Shown: positions 1-9,632, counted from the stretch's first letter. The stretch: 64,000 bases of DNA from Streptomyces fulvorobeus (GCF_013167895.1 NZ_BLWC01000001.1:186001-250000); one strand, 5' to 3'. Notes: a model not told the origin generated them from the sequence alone. Numbers and translations are program-made.

Positions 1-156
1 GCGGGAGTACATACAGAGCAGGCCGTGGGAGCTCTCGTGCTCCCCCCTCACACCTCCCCCGCCCGTACGAGCCGCCGACGGCCGGGCGGCGGCCATCCGT
101 CCGTAGGCGCCGGGCACCTCGGGACGGACAGGGGATGTCGGGGTGGTGGAGCCGGG

Positions 157-735
157 TCAGTACCGAAGGGTGTACCGGCTCAGGCGGCTGCGGGCCGCCT
201 TCTCACTGATCCCGAGGGCCTGGGCGATGGTGTCCCAGGGGGGCCGGGCGACGGCCTCGACGCTGGACGCGGCGTCGGTGGCCACGCGCTGGGTGAGCCG
301 TTCCAGGGTGGCGGCGGCCCGGAGGGCGGCCAGGGGTTCGTCGGCGACCAGAGCGCACAGGCGTAACTCGATCTGGTCCAGCAGGGCGCCGAGATCCGCG
401 GGGACGGGCACGGTCCGGGAGGTCACATCGGTGATGTGGGCGTCCCAGTCGGCTTCCGGGCCGCTGGTGTCGAACAGATACGGGCTTCGGCGGTCGACGC
501 TCTCCCAGTCCAACGAGTAGGGGGTCTCTCCACGCCATCCGCAGGAGCATGCTCCGCGCAGGCCGGTCGCGGTCGGCGCGCCCAGCGTGCCGTCGTAGAT
601 CCACCAGTCGGTGCTCCGGTGCACGGTCGGACCGCTGCCGGTGTCGAAGTACACCGGGCCGGGTTCGCTGCCGTCGGCCAGCAACGCGCCCGGCCTGCCC
701 TCGTGCTCGCCGCCGAACTCCTCGGTCTCCCACAT
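157..735 (-). CDS. Hypothetical protein with a short C-terminal helix-turn-helix-like segment
   Basis: I do not recognise this 192-residue protein. The start at 735 is chosen over an upstream in-frame codon because GGAGGAG lies 6 nt before it. The N-terminal half has a CSCGWRG motif of the kind found in small actinobacterial proteins of unknown role. The middle is acidic and leucine-rich. The last 20 residues (ALGISEKAARSRLSRY) look like the recognition part of a helix-turn-helix, so a DNA-binding role is possible but unproven. There is no signal peptide or membrane segment. It is transcribed away from dps and looks monocistronic. Confidence 0.7.
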   Translation of the reverse strand: MWETEEFGGEHEGRPGALLADGSEPGPVYFDTGSGPTVHRSTDWWIYDGTLGAPTATGLRGACSCGWRGETPYSLDWESVDRRSPYLFDTSGPEADWDAHITDVTSRTVPVPADLGALLDQIELRLCALVADEPLAALRAAATLERLTQRVATDAASSVEAVARPPWDTIAQALGISEKAARSRLSRYTLRY

Positions 736-1235
736 GTCAGGCTCCTCCCCCACCGGCCGGAACCGGTGGCAGCTGTAAGGACCGGCCCGGCGACCGCACG
801 CCCCAGCGCACGCCGCCGGCCGGCTCACCCATGACCCTGCCTCAAGGGGGCGGGGCCGTGCGGCTCAATACCCGAACCGGTGAACCCGGCAGGGTTGCGG
901 GGCGCGGTCGGTCAGCGGCGGACCGGGCGGGCGTGCGTGACGGCTGGGGCCGACCAGGCCGGTGGCCCGGCAGCCGTCGACGCCGTCGCCGTCGCCGAGG
1001 CGGCTTCCGTCCCTCAAGAGGGTGAACGGGCCGGGATTCGTCCCGTTGCGGCACGCCCGCCCGGCGGGGACCGGGTGCCCCGCGTGGTTCCGGCCCCTGG
1101 GCGGCCCCTCCGCACAGCAGGCCCGTCCGTCCGCTGCGGTGAAACAACGCTCCGCTCGGCGCTGTCGGAATGTGCGATGCTCCCGCGGCTGGTTGCCTGT
1201 AGGCATCAGCCACTGAGTTCGCAAGGAGCACACCT
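736..1235. other. Intergenic region between a hypothetical gene and dps
   Basis: This 500-bp stretch separates two divergent genes. The long open frames on both strands have no recognisable protein content and no ribosome sites, and I read them as high-GC artefacts. AAGGAG at about 1223-1228 is the dps ribosome site. I found no convincing promoter hexamers or stem-loops. Confidence 0.5.
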
Positions 1236-1813
1236 GTGTCGTCACAGCGTCCGCAGCCTTCGTACACCGTGCCGGGTATGACCCCGAGGTCAGCGGTGAG
1301 GTCATCCCCCTCCTCCAGATGCGCCTGCACTCCCTCAACGATCTGGCACTGACCCTCAAGCACATCCACTGGAACGTGGTCGGGCCGCACTTCATCGCCG
1401 TGCACGAGATGCTCGACCCGCAGGTCGAGCAGGTCCGCTCCATGGCGGACGACCTCGCCGAGCGCATCTCGACGCTGGGCGGGGAGCCGCACGGCACACC
1501 GGGCGCCCTGGTCGCCGACCGTACGTGGAACGACTACTCGATCGGCCGGGCCGAGGCGATCGAGCACCTCGGCGCCCTGAACCTCGTGTACACCGAGCTC
1601 ATCAAGGACCACCGGTCCGCGATGGCGGCGACCGAGGAGGCGGACCCGGTGACGCAGGACATGCTGATCGAGCAGTTGCGCGGGCTGGAGCTCTTCCAGT
1701 GGTTCGTCCGTGCTCACCTGGAGTCCAGTGGTGGCGAGCTCAGCACCGCGGGCGCCTCGACCGAGACGGCCGCGGCCTCTCAGGCCGCCGATCAGGCCCG
1801 CACCCAGCCCTGA
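1236..1813 (+). CDS. dps: Dps-family ferritin-like DNA-protection protein (one-base frameshift near the N-terminus)
   Basis: A starvation/stress ferritin: Dps proteins oxidise and store iron as dodecamers and many bind DNA. The motif HIHWNVVGPHFIAVHEMLD supplies the conserved ferroxidase histidines, and DDLAERISTLGG matches the family helix that follows. A GTG at 1236 with AAGGAG 7 nt upstream opens a frame reading MSSQRPQPSYTVPGMT. Family similarity then continues in another frame (DPEVSGEVIPLLQMRLHSL). Adding one C to the four-C run at 1282-1285 joins the two into a normal-length protein. As sequenced, the main frame is open only from an ATG at 1319 that lacks a ribosome site. The C-terminal tail is Ala/Thr-rich. 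Confidence 0.85.
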
Positions 1814-2011
1814 ACCGCAGAGGCCGTCCGCCCGCCCCTCCGTTCCGTCCGTCCGGTGTGCGGACGGCGGGCGGGACAGGAGGCGGACGGCCGGCGCGGG
1901 GAGGACGGCGGCGGGCCCTCGGCGTGGCACCACGCCGCCGTCGACCGGCCCCCTAGGGGGCCTGACCGTCGTCGGCGCCCTCCGCGCCGGCGACGGGGTC
2001 CGGGAGAGTTG

Positions 2012-3778
2012 TCAGGCAGGCAGGCTCCACTTCTGGTTGGCTCCGGTGTGACAGGTCCAGAGGTGGAGTTTGGTGCCGTCTGCCGATGAGACGCCCGCCG
2101 CGTCGAGGCACTTGCCCGACTGCGGGTTCTTCAGCGTCCCGTCCGCCTGGGCCACCCACTTCTGCGCACCGCTGCCGTTGCAGGTCCACAGCTGCACCTT
2201 GGTGCCATCAGCCGTGCCGCCACCGCTGATGTCCATGCACTTGCCGAGCGCCCGCAAGGTGCTGTCACCGGGTACCGTCCACTTCTGCGCGGCGACACCC
2301 GTACATCCCCACAGCTGGATCTGCGTGCCGTCGGTGGCCGCGCCACCGGCGACGTCCACGCACTTCCCGCCGATCCCCTTGATCTCACCGGTCGGTGTGC
2401 CCGTGCCGCCGCCCAGTTCCTTGATGCGGACGTTGCGGAAGGACACGTCGTCGCCGGTGCCGTGGTTCTGGAGGCCGATGTGACCCTGCTGGAGGCTGCG
2501 GGCGGGGTCGGTGTTGGTGAAGTCGTTGATCTTGCGCCCGTTCAGGAACAGCTGCAGGCGCTCGCCTTCGACCCTCAGTTCGTAGGTGTTCCACTCCCCC
2601 GGCGGGTTCAGCGCCGCGTCGCGCGCCGCCAGGTCGGCGGAGCCGTAGCCGTAGACGGCGCCGGTCGTGCGGTCGGCGGTGTCGGTGGCGTCGATCTGGA
2701 TCTCGTAGCCGTTGTTCACGGCCGACCAGGGGTCGTCGGACGCGGGGAAGCCGATGAAGACCCCGGAGTTGTCGTCGCCGGCCATCCGCCAGTCGAGCTT
2801 GAGGGAGTACGCCTTGTACTCCTTGGCCTGGTACCAGTAGAGGCCGAGACCGCTCTGGCTGGTGAGGGTGGCGTCGCTGTTGCTGAAGGAGCCCGGTCCT
2901 GCCTGCTTCCAGCCGGTGGTGGAGCCGGTGTTCCCGAAGAGGGTGGTGTACCCGGCCTCGGGACGGCAGTCCGCCTCGGTCATGCGGGCGGCCCACCGGA
3001 TGCCGCCGAGCAGGTGACGGCGGAATCCGGCCTCGGTGTACGAGCCCTCGGTGTGCCCGCCGCCGGTGTAGAAGGCCCGTCCGCCCTGGTAGTCCTTGCA
3101 CCAGGCGATGGGGTGGTCACCGGCCATGTTGCCGCCGCTGTAGCTGCTCTCGTCGAGGGAGGCGAGGACATGGGCGTCGGTACGGGGGTTGGTGCGGTAG
3201 TTGTACCACTCGTCGGTGCGCTGCCACGCGGTCGGCAGGTGGGCGGTGGCGTCGTGGGCCCGGTCCTCGACCTTGACCGTGGCCTGCTGGATGTTCGGGT
3301 GGGAGTGGAACAGTGCGCCGGCGAGGCCCCCGTACCAGGTCCAGTCGTACTCGGTGTCCGCCGCCGCGTGGATTCCGACGTATCCGCCGCCGCCCTTGAT
3401 GTACCCCTCGAAGGCGGTCTGCTGGGTGGCGTTGAGGACGTCACCCGTGGTGGAGAGGAAGACGACCGCCTCGTATGGCGCGAGGCCCGACGGGGTGAAG
3501 GCGGCGGCGTCCTCGGTGGCCGTGACGGTGAAGTTGTTGGCGGCGCCCAGCTCGCGCAGGGCGGTCACCCCCTCGTCGATGGACGAGTGCCGGAAGCCGG
3601 CCGTCCTGGAGAAGACGAGGACGTCGTACGCGGGGTCCGCGGCCGCGGCGGCCAACGGCGCGGCGGGTTCCGGCCCGGCCGCGGACGACACGGTGGCGGG
3701 CAGGACGGCGGCGCAGAGCAAGCCGCCGACGGTCCAGGTCAGGGCTCGGGCGAGCCTGCTGGTGCGGGCAGAGGTCAT
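2012..3778 (-). CDS. Secreted ThuA domain + DUF1080 (3-keto-disaccharide hydrolase type) + ricin lectin protein
   Basis: A 588-residue exported protein. A signal peptide (about residues 1-45, with an AALAA-type region) is followed by a ThuA-like domain (about 45-265; YDVLVFSRTAGFRHSS, GYVGIHAAADTEYDW). Next comes a DUF1080 jelly-roll (about 275-445; EWNTYELRVEG, LQQGHIGLQNHG) and a C-terminal ricin-type beta-trefoil with repeated QKW motifs. DUF1080 is now linked to hydrolysis of 3-keto-glycosides, and ThuA-like proteins to 3-keto-disaccharide use. A role in extracellular oxidised-sugar breakdown is therefore inferred. The start overlaps the stop of the upstream dehydrogenase gene (ATGA, 3775-3778), indicating translational coupling. 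Confidence 0.88.
   Translation of the reverse strand: MTSARTSRLARALTWTVGGLLCAAVLPATVSSAAGPEPAAPLAAAAADPAYDVLVFSRTAGFRHSSIDEGVTALRELGAANNFTVTATEDAAAFTPSGLAPYEAVVFLSTTGDVLNATQQTAFEGYIKGGGGYVGIHAAADTEYDWTWYGGLAGALFHSHPNIQQATVKVEDRAHDATAHLPTAWQRTDEWYNYRTNPRTDAHVLASLDESSYSGGNMAGDHPIAWCKDYQGGRAFYTGGGHTEGSYTEAGFRRHLLGGIRWAARMTEADCRPEAGYTTLFGNTGSTTGWKQAGPGSFSNSDATLTSQSGLGLYWYQAKEYKAYSLKLDWRMAGDDNSGVFIGFPASDDPWSAVNNGYEIQIDATDTADRTTGAVYGYGSADLAARDAALNPPGEWNTYELRVEGERLQLFLNGRKINDFTNTDPARSLQQGHIGLQNHGTGDDVSFRNVRIKELGGGTGTPTGEIKGIGGKCVDVAGGAATDGTQIQLWGCTGVAAQKWTVPGDSTLRALGKCMDISGGGTADGTKVQLWTCNGSGAQKWVAQADGTLKNPQSGKCLDAAGVSSADGTKLHLWTCHTGANQKWSLPA
2028..2392 (-). repeat. 365-bp ricin-lectin module, copy A
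   Basis: This is the 3' end of the ThuA/DUF1080 gene. It aligns without gaps to 3788-4152. By hand count about 32 of 365 bases differ (about 91% identical), and one internal stretch of about 60 bases is identical. The two copies are in the same orientation about 1.76 kb apart. Confidence 0.9.
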
Positions 3779-6590
3779 GGCAGGTCCCACTTCTGGTTGG
3801 CTCCGGTGTGACAGGTCCAGAGATGGAGCTTGGTGCCGTCGGCCGACGAGGCACCCGACGCGTCGAGGCACTTGCCCGACTGCGGGTTCTTCAGCGTCCC
3901 GTCCGCCTGGGCCACCCACTTCTGCGCGCCGCTTCCGTTGCAGGTCCACAGCTGCACCTTGGTGCCATCAGCCGTGGCGGCGCCGCTGATGTCCATGCAC
4001 TTGCCCAGCGCCCGCAGCGTGTCGTCCGCGGGTACCGACCAGCGTTGCGCGGCCACGCCCGCGCAGCCCCACAGCTGGATCTGCGTGCCGTCGGCGGTCG
4101 CGCCACCGGCGACGTCCACGCACTTCCCGCCGATCCCCTTGATCTCTCCGGTCCGTGTGGCGGTGCCGGAGGTGGTGAAGGAGAACTCGTCGAGGTCGAA
4201 CAGTGATCCGCTGCCGCCCTTGAACACCAGGTGCAGGGTGGTGGTGGTCGCGGGGCGGTTGGTCAGGTCGGCGCTCACGTCCTGGAACGTCTCCCAGCTC
4301 CCCGTGACGGGGACGGCGGTCGAGCCCAGCAGGGTGCCGGTCGGGGAACCGGCCCGCACCTCAAGGGTGCCACCGGCGCCGGCGGAGGAGACGCGTGCGG
4401 TGAGCTTCGTGGCGTTGTCCAGCAGATACGGCTTGAAGGAGATCCAGTCGCCGTTCTCGATGTGCCCCACGGTCTTGCCGCCGTGGGCCGCCGCGTGGTC
4501 GACGACCTGCACGCCGCCCGATCCGCCGTAGTGCTCGGCCTGGCGGTGGCTCGGCTGGCTGATGTTCTGCGCGTGAGTGGTCAGTGCGGGCTGGCCGTTC
4601 GCGCCCTTGTCGGTGTACTCCGCGTCCCAGACGCCGAAGATGTTGGCGTTGGGGTCGTGCTCGCCGTCCGCGATGGTCTGTACGGTGCCGGAGCAGCCGG
4701 TCGCGGAGGTCTGCGGGTGACCGTGGCTGTCGTGGCCGACGATGAAGGTGACCTTGACCTTCGAGCAGTCGATCGTGCCGTCCTCGGCGTCGGTCACCGT
4801 GACCTTGAAGGGCACCGCCGCCCCCGGGTCGATAATCCGGCCATCCGCGGGCAGGTCGAGCTTGACGGTCGGCGCGGTGTTGCCGACCGTGATCGTCACC
4901 GAGGCCGTACCGGACCTGCCGGTGCCGTCGGAGACGGTGACTTCGGCGGTGTAGCGGCCGTTGGCCGTGTAGGTGTGCGAGGGGTTGGCGGCGGTCGACG
5001 TCGAGCCGTCACCGAACTTCCAGGCGTAGCTGAGGGGGTCGCCGTCCGGGTCGGAGCTGCCCGCCGAGGAGAACTGCACGGCCAGGGGTGCCTTGCCGGA
5101 GGTGCGGTCCGCTGCGGCCTGGGCGAGGGGAGCGCGGCCTCCGGTGACCGCTTCGATACGGTAGAGGGCGCTGTTCGCGTCGCCGCTGAAGTAGCCGGTG
5201 CCGTAGTCCAGGACGTAGAGGGCGCCGTCGGGGCCGAAGGCCATGTCCATCACCTGGGTCCCCTGCCAGGGGAAGGCGTTGATGGACTGCACCGCGCCGT
5301 CTGCGCCCTGGGCGATCCGCTTGATCCACTTGCGGCCGAACTCGCCCGCGAAGAAGTTCCCGTCGTAGCTCTGGGGGAACTTCACGGTCGAGGTGGACGA
5401 GGCGTTGTAGCGGTAGACCGGACCGCCCATCGGCGACTCGGAGCCGCTGCCGAACTCGGGCACGGAGCCGCCGTCGTAGGGAATCCAGGCGGGCTGGGCC
5501 GGGGGCAGGTCGGTGAGCCCGGTGTTGCGGGGCGAGGTGTTCCTGGGTGCGGCGCAGTTGAAGGCCCCACCGGATGTCTTGGTGGCGAAGTCGTAGTCGA
5601 TGTACGCGTCGTTCTTGCCGGTGCAGTACGGCCAGCCGTAGTTCCCGGCCTTGGTGATCCGGTTGAACTCGACCTGGCCCGCGGGTCCGCGGGTGGCGCT
5701 CGCCGTGCCCGCGTCGGGACCGTAGTCACCGAGGTAGACGATGCCGGTGGCCTTGTCGACGCTCATCCGGTACGGATTGCGGAAGCCCATCGCGTAGATC
5801 TCGGGGCGGGTCCTGGCGGTGCCGGGGGCGAACAGGTTCCCCGAGGGTACGGAGTAGCCGCCGTCCGCGTTGACCTTGATGCGCAGGACCTTGCCGCGCA
5901 GGTCGTTGGTGTTGCCCGCGGACCGCTGGGCGTCGTACCCGGGGTTCCGGCTCGCACGCTCGTCGATGGGCGTGTAGTTGTCGGAGGCGAACGGGTTGGT
6001 GTCGTCCCCGGTCGAGAGGTACAGGTTGCCCGCCGCGTCGAAGTCGATGTCACCGCCGACGTGGCAGCACAGCCCCCGGCTGGCGGGGACGTCGAGGACC
6101 TTCTTCTCGCTCGCCGTGTCCAGGGTGCCGTCCGTCCTGAGGACGAACCGGGACAGCCGGTTCACCCCGTCGTACGGAGCGAAGTCGGCTGCCGTTCCGT
6201 CCCCGGGGGCGTCGCCGCCGGGGTGGTGAGCTTGGGCGCGTAGTAGAGGTAGACGAAGCGGTTGGAGCTGAAGCCGGGATCGACTCCGATGCCCTGGAGC
6301 CCTTCTTCGTCGTGGCTGTAGACGTCCAGCTTGCCCGCGACCTTCGTGGTGCCCGCCGCGTCGGTGAGCCGCAGGGTTCCGTCCCGTGAGGTGTGCAGGA
6401 CGGACCGGTCGGGCAGTACGGCGAGGGTCATCGGTTCGCCGGTCTCGGCCACTCCCTTGGCGAGGGTGACCTGCTGGAACTCGTCGGCGACCGCTGCTTC
6501 CGCCGGTCTCTGCTGAGCGGTGAGGGCGCCCGCGGCGGCGAGCAGGGTGCAGGCGAGCGCCGCGAGGGGCCGGGTGATTCTCCTGTGCAC
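3775..6590 (-). CDS. Secreted PQQ-dependent sugar dehydrogenase with PKD, CBM6 and ricin domains (one-base frameshift)
   Basis: Restored, this is a 938-residue exported enzyme. It has a signal peptide (about 1-35), then a glucose/sorbosone-dehydrogenase beta-propeller (about 40-480; GLCCHVGGDIDFD, GNTNDLRGKVLRI, MDMAFGPDGALYVLDYG). A PKD domain (about 490-570; SSDPDGDPLSYAWKFGDG), an Ig-like spacer, a CBM6-like module (about 670-800) and a ricin beta-trefoil follow. Family members oxidise sugars using PQQ. The GTG at 6590 has GGAGG 6 nt upstream. The propeller is interrupted where one base is missing in the C/G run near 6216-6224: the upstream frame ends in a stop near 6162, and the rest (APYDGVNRLSRF) continues in another frame. 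It is the first gene of a two-gene unit with the ThuA protein. Confidence 0.85.
3788..4152 (-). repeat. 365-bp ricin-lectin module, copy B
   Basis: This is the 3' end of the sugar-dehydrogenase gene, about 91% identical by hand count to 2028-2392 and equal in length. The two adjacent secreted proteins therefore carry matched carbohydrate-binding tails. Confidence 0.9.
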
Positions 6591-6948
6591 GCGCGTCCTC
6601 CGTATGAGTACGGGGTGGGGGGTCTGGGCACAGGCGCGCGCCGTCGCGCCGATGGACGTCGCACCCCTGGGAGGAGGGATGAGGCGCTCGGTCCGTGTTG
6701 TCCGGTACAGCTCAGGAAGGTAATGGCTTTTCCACCCGGCAGAAAGCCCTTTGACACGAGAGACGTCAACTTTCTCCAGTGATCGGACAAAGCGGCCCGC
6801 CCCGGCCCGCGGTGACACGCCCCGCGCACAGCTCGGCCCGGCCGCGCGCGGGCGGCTATCCGCCTGCGCGGTAAGGCTCGTGACGCCTGGTCAGGCCGCC
6901 CGGGTGAGCCCCAGCCGAGGTCCGCTGCCCGAAATGCCCCTCACCCGG
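6591..6948. other. Intergenic region upstream of the sugar-dehydrogenase/ThuA pair
   Basis: 358 bp between two minus-strand genes; it should hold the promoter of the dehydrogenase/ThuA unit. The only structured element I see is TTGAC-N9-GTCAA at 6751-6769. On the minus strand it includes a TTGACG hexamer, but no good -10 lies at the right distance. The ORFs here have no recognisable content. Confidence 0.4.
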
Positions 6949-7965
6949 TCAGGACGACTCGCGGACCACCAGTTCGGTAGGCAGTAGAACGCACCGCCGG
7001 GGCGTTCCCGGCGTGGCTATCTCCTCCAGGAGCATCTGGGCGATCGTGCTGCCGATCTGCTCGACCGGCTGACGGACGCTGGTGAGAGGGGGGTTGGTGT
7101 GCCGCGCGATCATCGAATCGTCGAACCCGACCACCGCGATGTCCTCCGGTACCCGCTTCCCGCTGGCCCGGAGCTCCAGCAGCACCCCGGCCGCCATGAC
7201 ATCCGACGCCACGAACACCGCGTCCAGGTCGGGCGCTTGGGCGAGCAGCTCGACCATGGCACGCCTGCCGCCTTCCTCGGTGAAGTCGGCCACGGCCACC
7301 AGTTCCCCGTCCGGCGGGCGGCCAGCCTCGGTCAGCGCCTCGCGCCATCCCTGGAGGCGGGCCCTGCCGACCTCCATGTCGAGCGGCCCGGTGATCGTCG
7401 CGATCCGCTCCCGGCCCCGGTCGAGCAGATGCCGTACCGCGGCCTTCGCCCCGCCGAGGTTGTCCGAGTGCGCGTGACTGAGCGGCTCGGCGGCCGAGCG
7501 CCGCCCCGCCAGCACGGTGGGCAGACCGAACCCCTCCAGCAGGTCCGGCAGCGGATCGTCCCGGTGGACGGAGACGAGAAGCACTCCGTCGACCCGCCGG
7601 GCCGCGACGGCCTCGGTGAGGTGGTCGAGCTCGCTCTTGTCCCTGACCAGCACGATCTGCAGCTGTGTCTGGGTCGCCGCGAGCCCGGTGCTCACTCCCC
7701 GGATCACGGCGGAGAAGTACGGCTCCGCGCCCAGCCGGCTCTCCGACTCGGGGATCACCAGGGCGATCGAGTTGGTGCGGCGGGTGACGAGTCCGCGCGC
7801 CACGGAGCTGGGCACGAAGTTGAGCTCGGCGATGGCCGCCTCGACGGCCGCCTTCGCCTTCTCGCTCACCAGGGGCGAGCCGTTGAGGACCCGGGACACC
7901 GTCGTACGGCCCACCCCGGCTCGCGCGGCGACGGTCTTGATGGTCGGCGGCCGACCGGTGCCCAT
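6949..7965 (-). CDS. LacI-family transcriptional regulator of the adjacent beta-glucoside operon
   Basis: A 338-residue repressor-type protein. The N-terminal helix-turn-helix (about residues 8-28; TIKTVAARAGVGRTTVSRVL) is followed by a hinge and a periplasmic-binding-protein-like sensor domain (about 65-335; SIALVIPESESRL, VVGFDDSMIARHTNPPLTSV). The start at 7965 has GGGGAGGGACAC directly upstream; a longer upstream frame lacks a ribosome site. It is divergent from the binding-protein/permease/GH1 operon and resembles CebR-type regulators. The palindromes at 8194-8230 are its likely operators, with a sugar released by or imported for the beta-glucosidase as likely inducer (inference). Confidence 0.9.
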   Translation of the reverse strand: MGTGRPPTIKTVAARAGVGRTTVSRVLNGSPLVSEKAKAAVEAAIAELNFVPSSVARGLVTRRTNSIALVIPESESRLGAEPYFSAVIRGVSTGLAATQTQLQIVLVRDKSELDHLTEAVAARRVDGVLLVSVHRDDPLPDLLEGFGLPTVLAGRRSAAEPLSHAHSDNLGGAKAAVRHLLDRGRERIATITGPLDMEVGRARLQGWREALTEAGRPPDGELVAVADFTEEGGRRAMVELLAQAPDLDAVFVASDVMAAGVLLELRASGKRVPEDIAVVGFDDSMIARHTNPPLTSVRQPVEQIGSTIAQMLLEEIATPGTPRRCVLLPTELVVRESS

Positions 7966-8152
7966 GTGTCCCTCCCCGTGGTCCCGCGCCGTACGGCGCG
8001 TTCGTTCCGCGTCGTCCGTCACGCACCGGGCGCCCGAAAGCGAGCGCCCGGACCGGGCGCTCGCCAGCGCATTCTGCCAGATGGCGTCGACATCCAATCG
8101 ACACATCAGTTGAACACACTGACGTCATTTGAAACAGGTTCGATTCAACTTC

Positions 8153-8182
8153 TTGACACACGGCGAGGTTTTGGCCAGTCTT
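8153..8182 (+). promoter_or_regulatory. Candidate promoter of the beta-glucoside operon
   Basis: TTGACA at 8153-8158 is a perfect -35 hexamer. A weak -10 candidate (CAGTCT, 8176-8181) lies 17 bp downstream. Transcription would start just before the operator at 8194, so a bound repressor would block it. Confidence 0.4.
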
Positions 8183-8193
8183 CACGGCACGTC

Positions 8194-8230
8194 GGTGGGA
8201 TCGATCCCACCACGACTGGAATCGTTCCCA
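8194..8230 (+). promoter_or_regulatory. Two LacI-type operator sites 21 bp apart
   Basis: GGTGGGATCGATCCCACC at 8194-8211 is a perfect 18-bp palindrome. TGGAATCGTTCCCA at 8217-8230 is an imperfect second copy with the same outer arms. Their centres are 21 bp apart, two helical turns. The CebR box of Streptomyces is TGGGAGCGCTCCCA, so these sites keep its TGGGA...TCCCA outer arms with a different core. They lie between the divergent lacI and binding-protein genes. Confidence 0.75.
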
Positions 8231-8308
8231 CTGCACGTTTCGAGCCGCTGTGTGGACCGGACGAACGGGTATCACCGTGCGCCGGAGCCGCCGCTGGGAG
8301 GACCCCTC

Positions 8309-9622
8309 ATGCGCATATCCCGAACGCTGTCACGGTCGAGAGTGACCGTCGCGGTCTCGGCCATCGCCGCCATCGGCCTGGTCGCAGGCTGTTCGGAAGG
8401 TGGTACGTCCTCCACCGGGGGCGCCAAGAAGGACGGCAAGGTCACCATCACGATGGGCCTCTTCGGCGTCATGGGCTTCAAGGAGACCGGGCTCCTGGAG
8501 CAGTACGAGCGTGAGAACCCGGGGGTGACGATCAAGGCGGAGATCGCCGGTGACGAGCAGACGTACTACACCGCACTCCAGACCCACCTGGCGGGCGGCA
8601 GCGGCCTCAAGGACATCCAGGGCATAGAGGTGGGCCGGGCCAAGGAGATCGTCGACACCCAGGCGGACAAGTTCGCGGACTTCGCCGACGTCAAGGGCAC
8701 CGACCACTTCCAGCCCTGGAAGCTCAACCAGGTCACCACCCCCGAAGGCAAGGTCCTGGGCCTGGGCACGGACATCGGTCCGATGGCGGTCTGCTACCGC
8801 AAGGACATGTTCGAGCAGGCGGGGCTCCCCACGGACCGCGAGGAGGTCGCCGCCCTGTGGGCGGGCGACTGGAGCAAGTACGTCGAGACCGGGAAGAAGT
8901 TCAAGGAGAACTCCAAGAACAGCGAGCTCGCCTTCATGGACAGCTCCACCGGGCTCTTCAACGCCATGATCTACGGCTCGTCCGAGCAGTTCTACGACAA
9001 GGACGGGGAGCTCGTCTACGACAAGAACCCCGTGGTCAAGGACGCCTGGGAGCTGGCTGCCGAGGCCGGCGGTTCCGGCATGACGGCCAAGCTGCGGCAG
9101 TTCCAGCCCGGCTGGGACCCCGGCCTGGCGAACTCCACCTTCGCCACCACCGTGTGCCCCGCCTGGATGCTCGGCCACATCAGCGAGAAGGCGGGCCCCG
9201 CCAACAAGGGCAAGTGGGATGTCGCGAAGGCCCCCAAGGGCGCCAACTGGGGAGGTGCCTTCCTCGGTGTCCTGGAGAAGAGCCCCGTGAAGGCCGAGGC
9301 ACGCAAGCTCGTCGCGTGGCTGACCGCCCCCGCCCAGCAGGCCGCCCTCTTCAAGGAGATCGGCAACTTCCCGTCCTCGAAGGAGGCGCTGACGCAGCCC
9401 GAGGTCTCGGGTGCGAAGTCGCCGTACTTCAGCGAGGCGCCGATCGGTGAGATCTTCGGCGCGGCCGCCAACGACATCCCGGCGGAGCAGATCCTCGGCC
9501 GCAAGGACGGCACGATCAAGGACATCTTCTCCCAGGGTCTGCACCTGGTGGAGTCCAAGGGCAGGAAGCCGTCCGAGGCGTGGGACACGACGGACGAGCG
9601 CATCCGCAAGGCGGTCGGCTGA
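8309..9622 (+). CDS. Sugar ABC transporter substrate-binding lipoprotein (CebE-like)
   Basis: A 437-residue family-1 extracellular binding protein. A lipoprotein signal ends in LVAGC (Cys28). The body has features of cello-oligosaccharide/beta-glucoside binding proteins: GLGTDIGPMAVCYRKDMF, AGLPTDREEV, NWGGAFLGVLEKSP. The ATG at 8309 has GGGAGG 6 nt upstream; the open frame continues further upstream without a ribosome site. It is the first gene of an operon with two permeases and a GH1 enzyme. No ATPase gene is present, as usual in Streptomyces, where the shared MsiK ATPase serves such importers. The large gap with stem-loops behind it should favour excess binding protein. Confidence 0.9.
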   Translation: MRISRTLSRSRVTVAVSAIAAIGLVAGCSEGGTSSTGGAKKDGKVTITMGLFGVMGFKETGLLEQYERENPGVTIKAEIAGDEQTYYTALQTHLAGGSGLKDIQGIEVGRAKEIVDTQADKFADFADVKGTDHFQPWKLNQVTTPEGKVLGLGTDIGPMAVCYRKDMFEQAGLPTDREEVAALWAGDWSKYVETGKKFKENSKNSELAFMDSSTGLFNAMIYGSSEQFYDKDGELVYDKNPVVKDAWELAAEAGGSGMTAKLRQFQPGWDPGLANSTFATTVCPAWMLGHISEKAGPANKGKWDVAKAPKGANWGGAFLGVLEKSPVKAEARKLVAWLTAPAQQAALFKEIGNFPSSKEALTQPEVSGAKSPYFSEAPIGEIFGAAANDIPAEQILGRKDGTIKDIFSQGLHLVESKGRKPSEAWDTTDERIRKAVG

Positions 9623-9632
9623 CGGTCACGTC

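Noticed and set aside
842..1933. 363-codon minus-strand ORF opposite dps
   Set aside because: No domain is recognisable, the sequence is biased to Arg/Gly/Pro as expected from the reverse of a high-GC gene, and the plus strand carries the Dps protein.
8137..8146. T-arm-like GGTTCGATTC suggesting a tRNA 3' half
   Set aside because: No acceptor stem, anticodon arm or D-arm can be paired around it; it lies in the lacI/beta-glucoside regulatory region.
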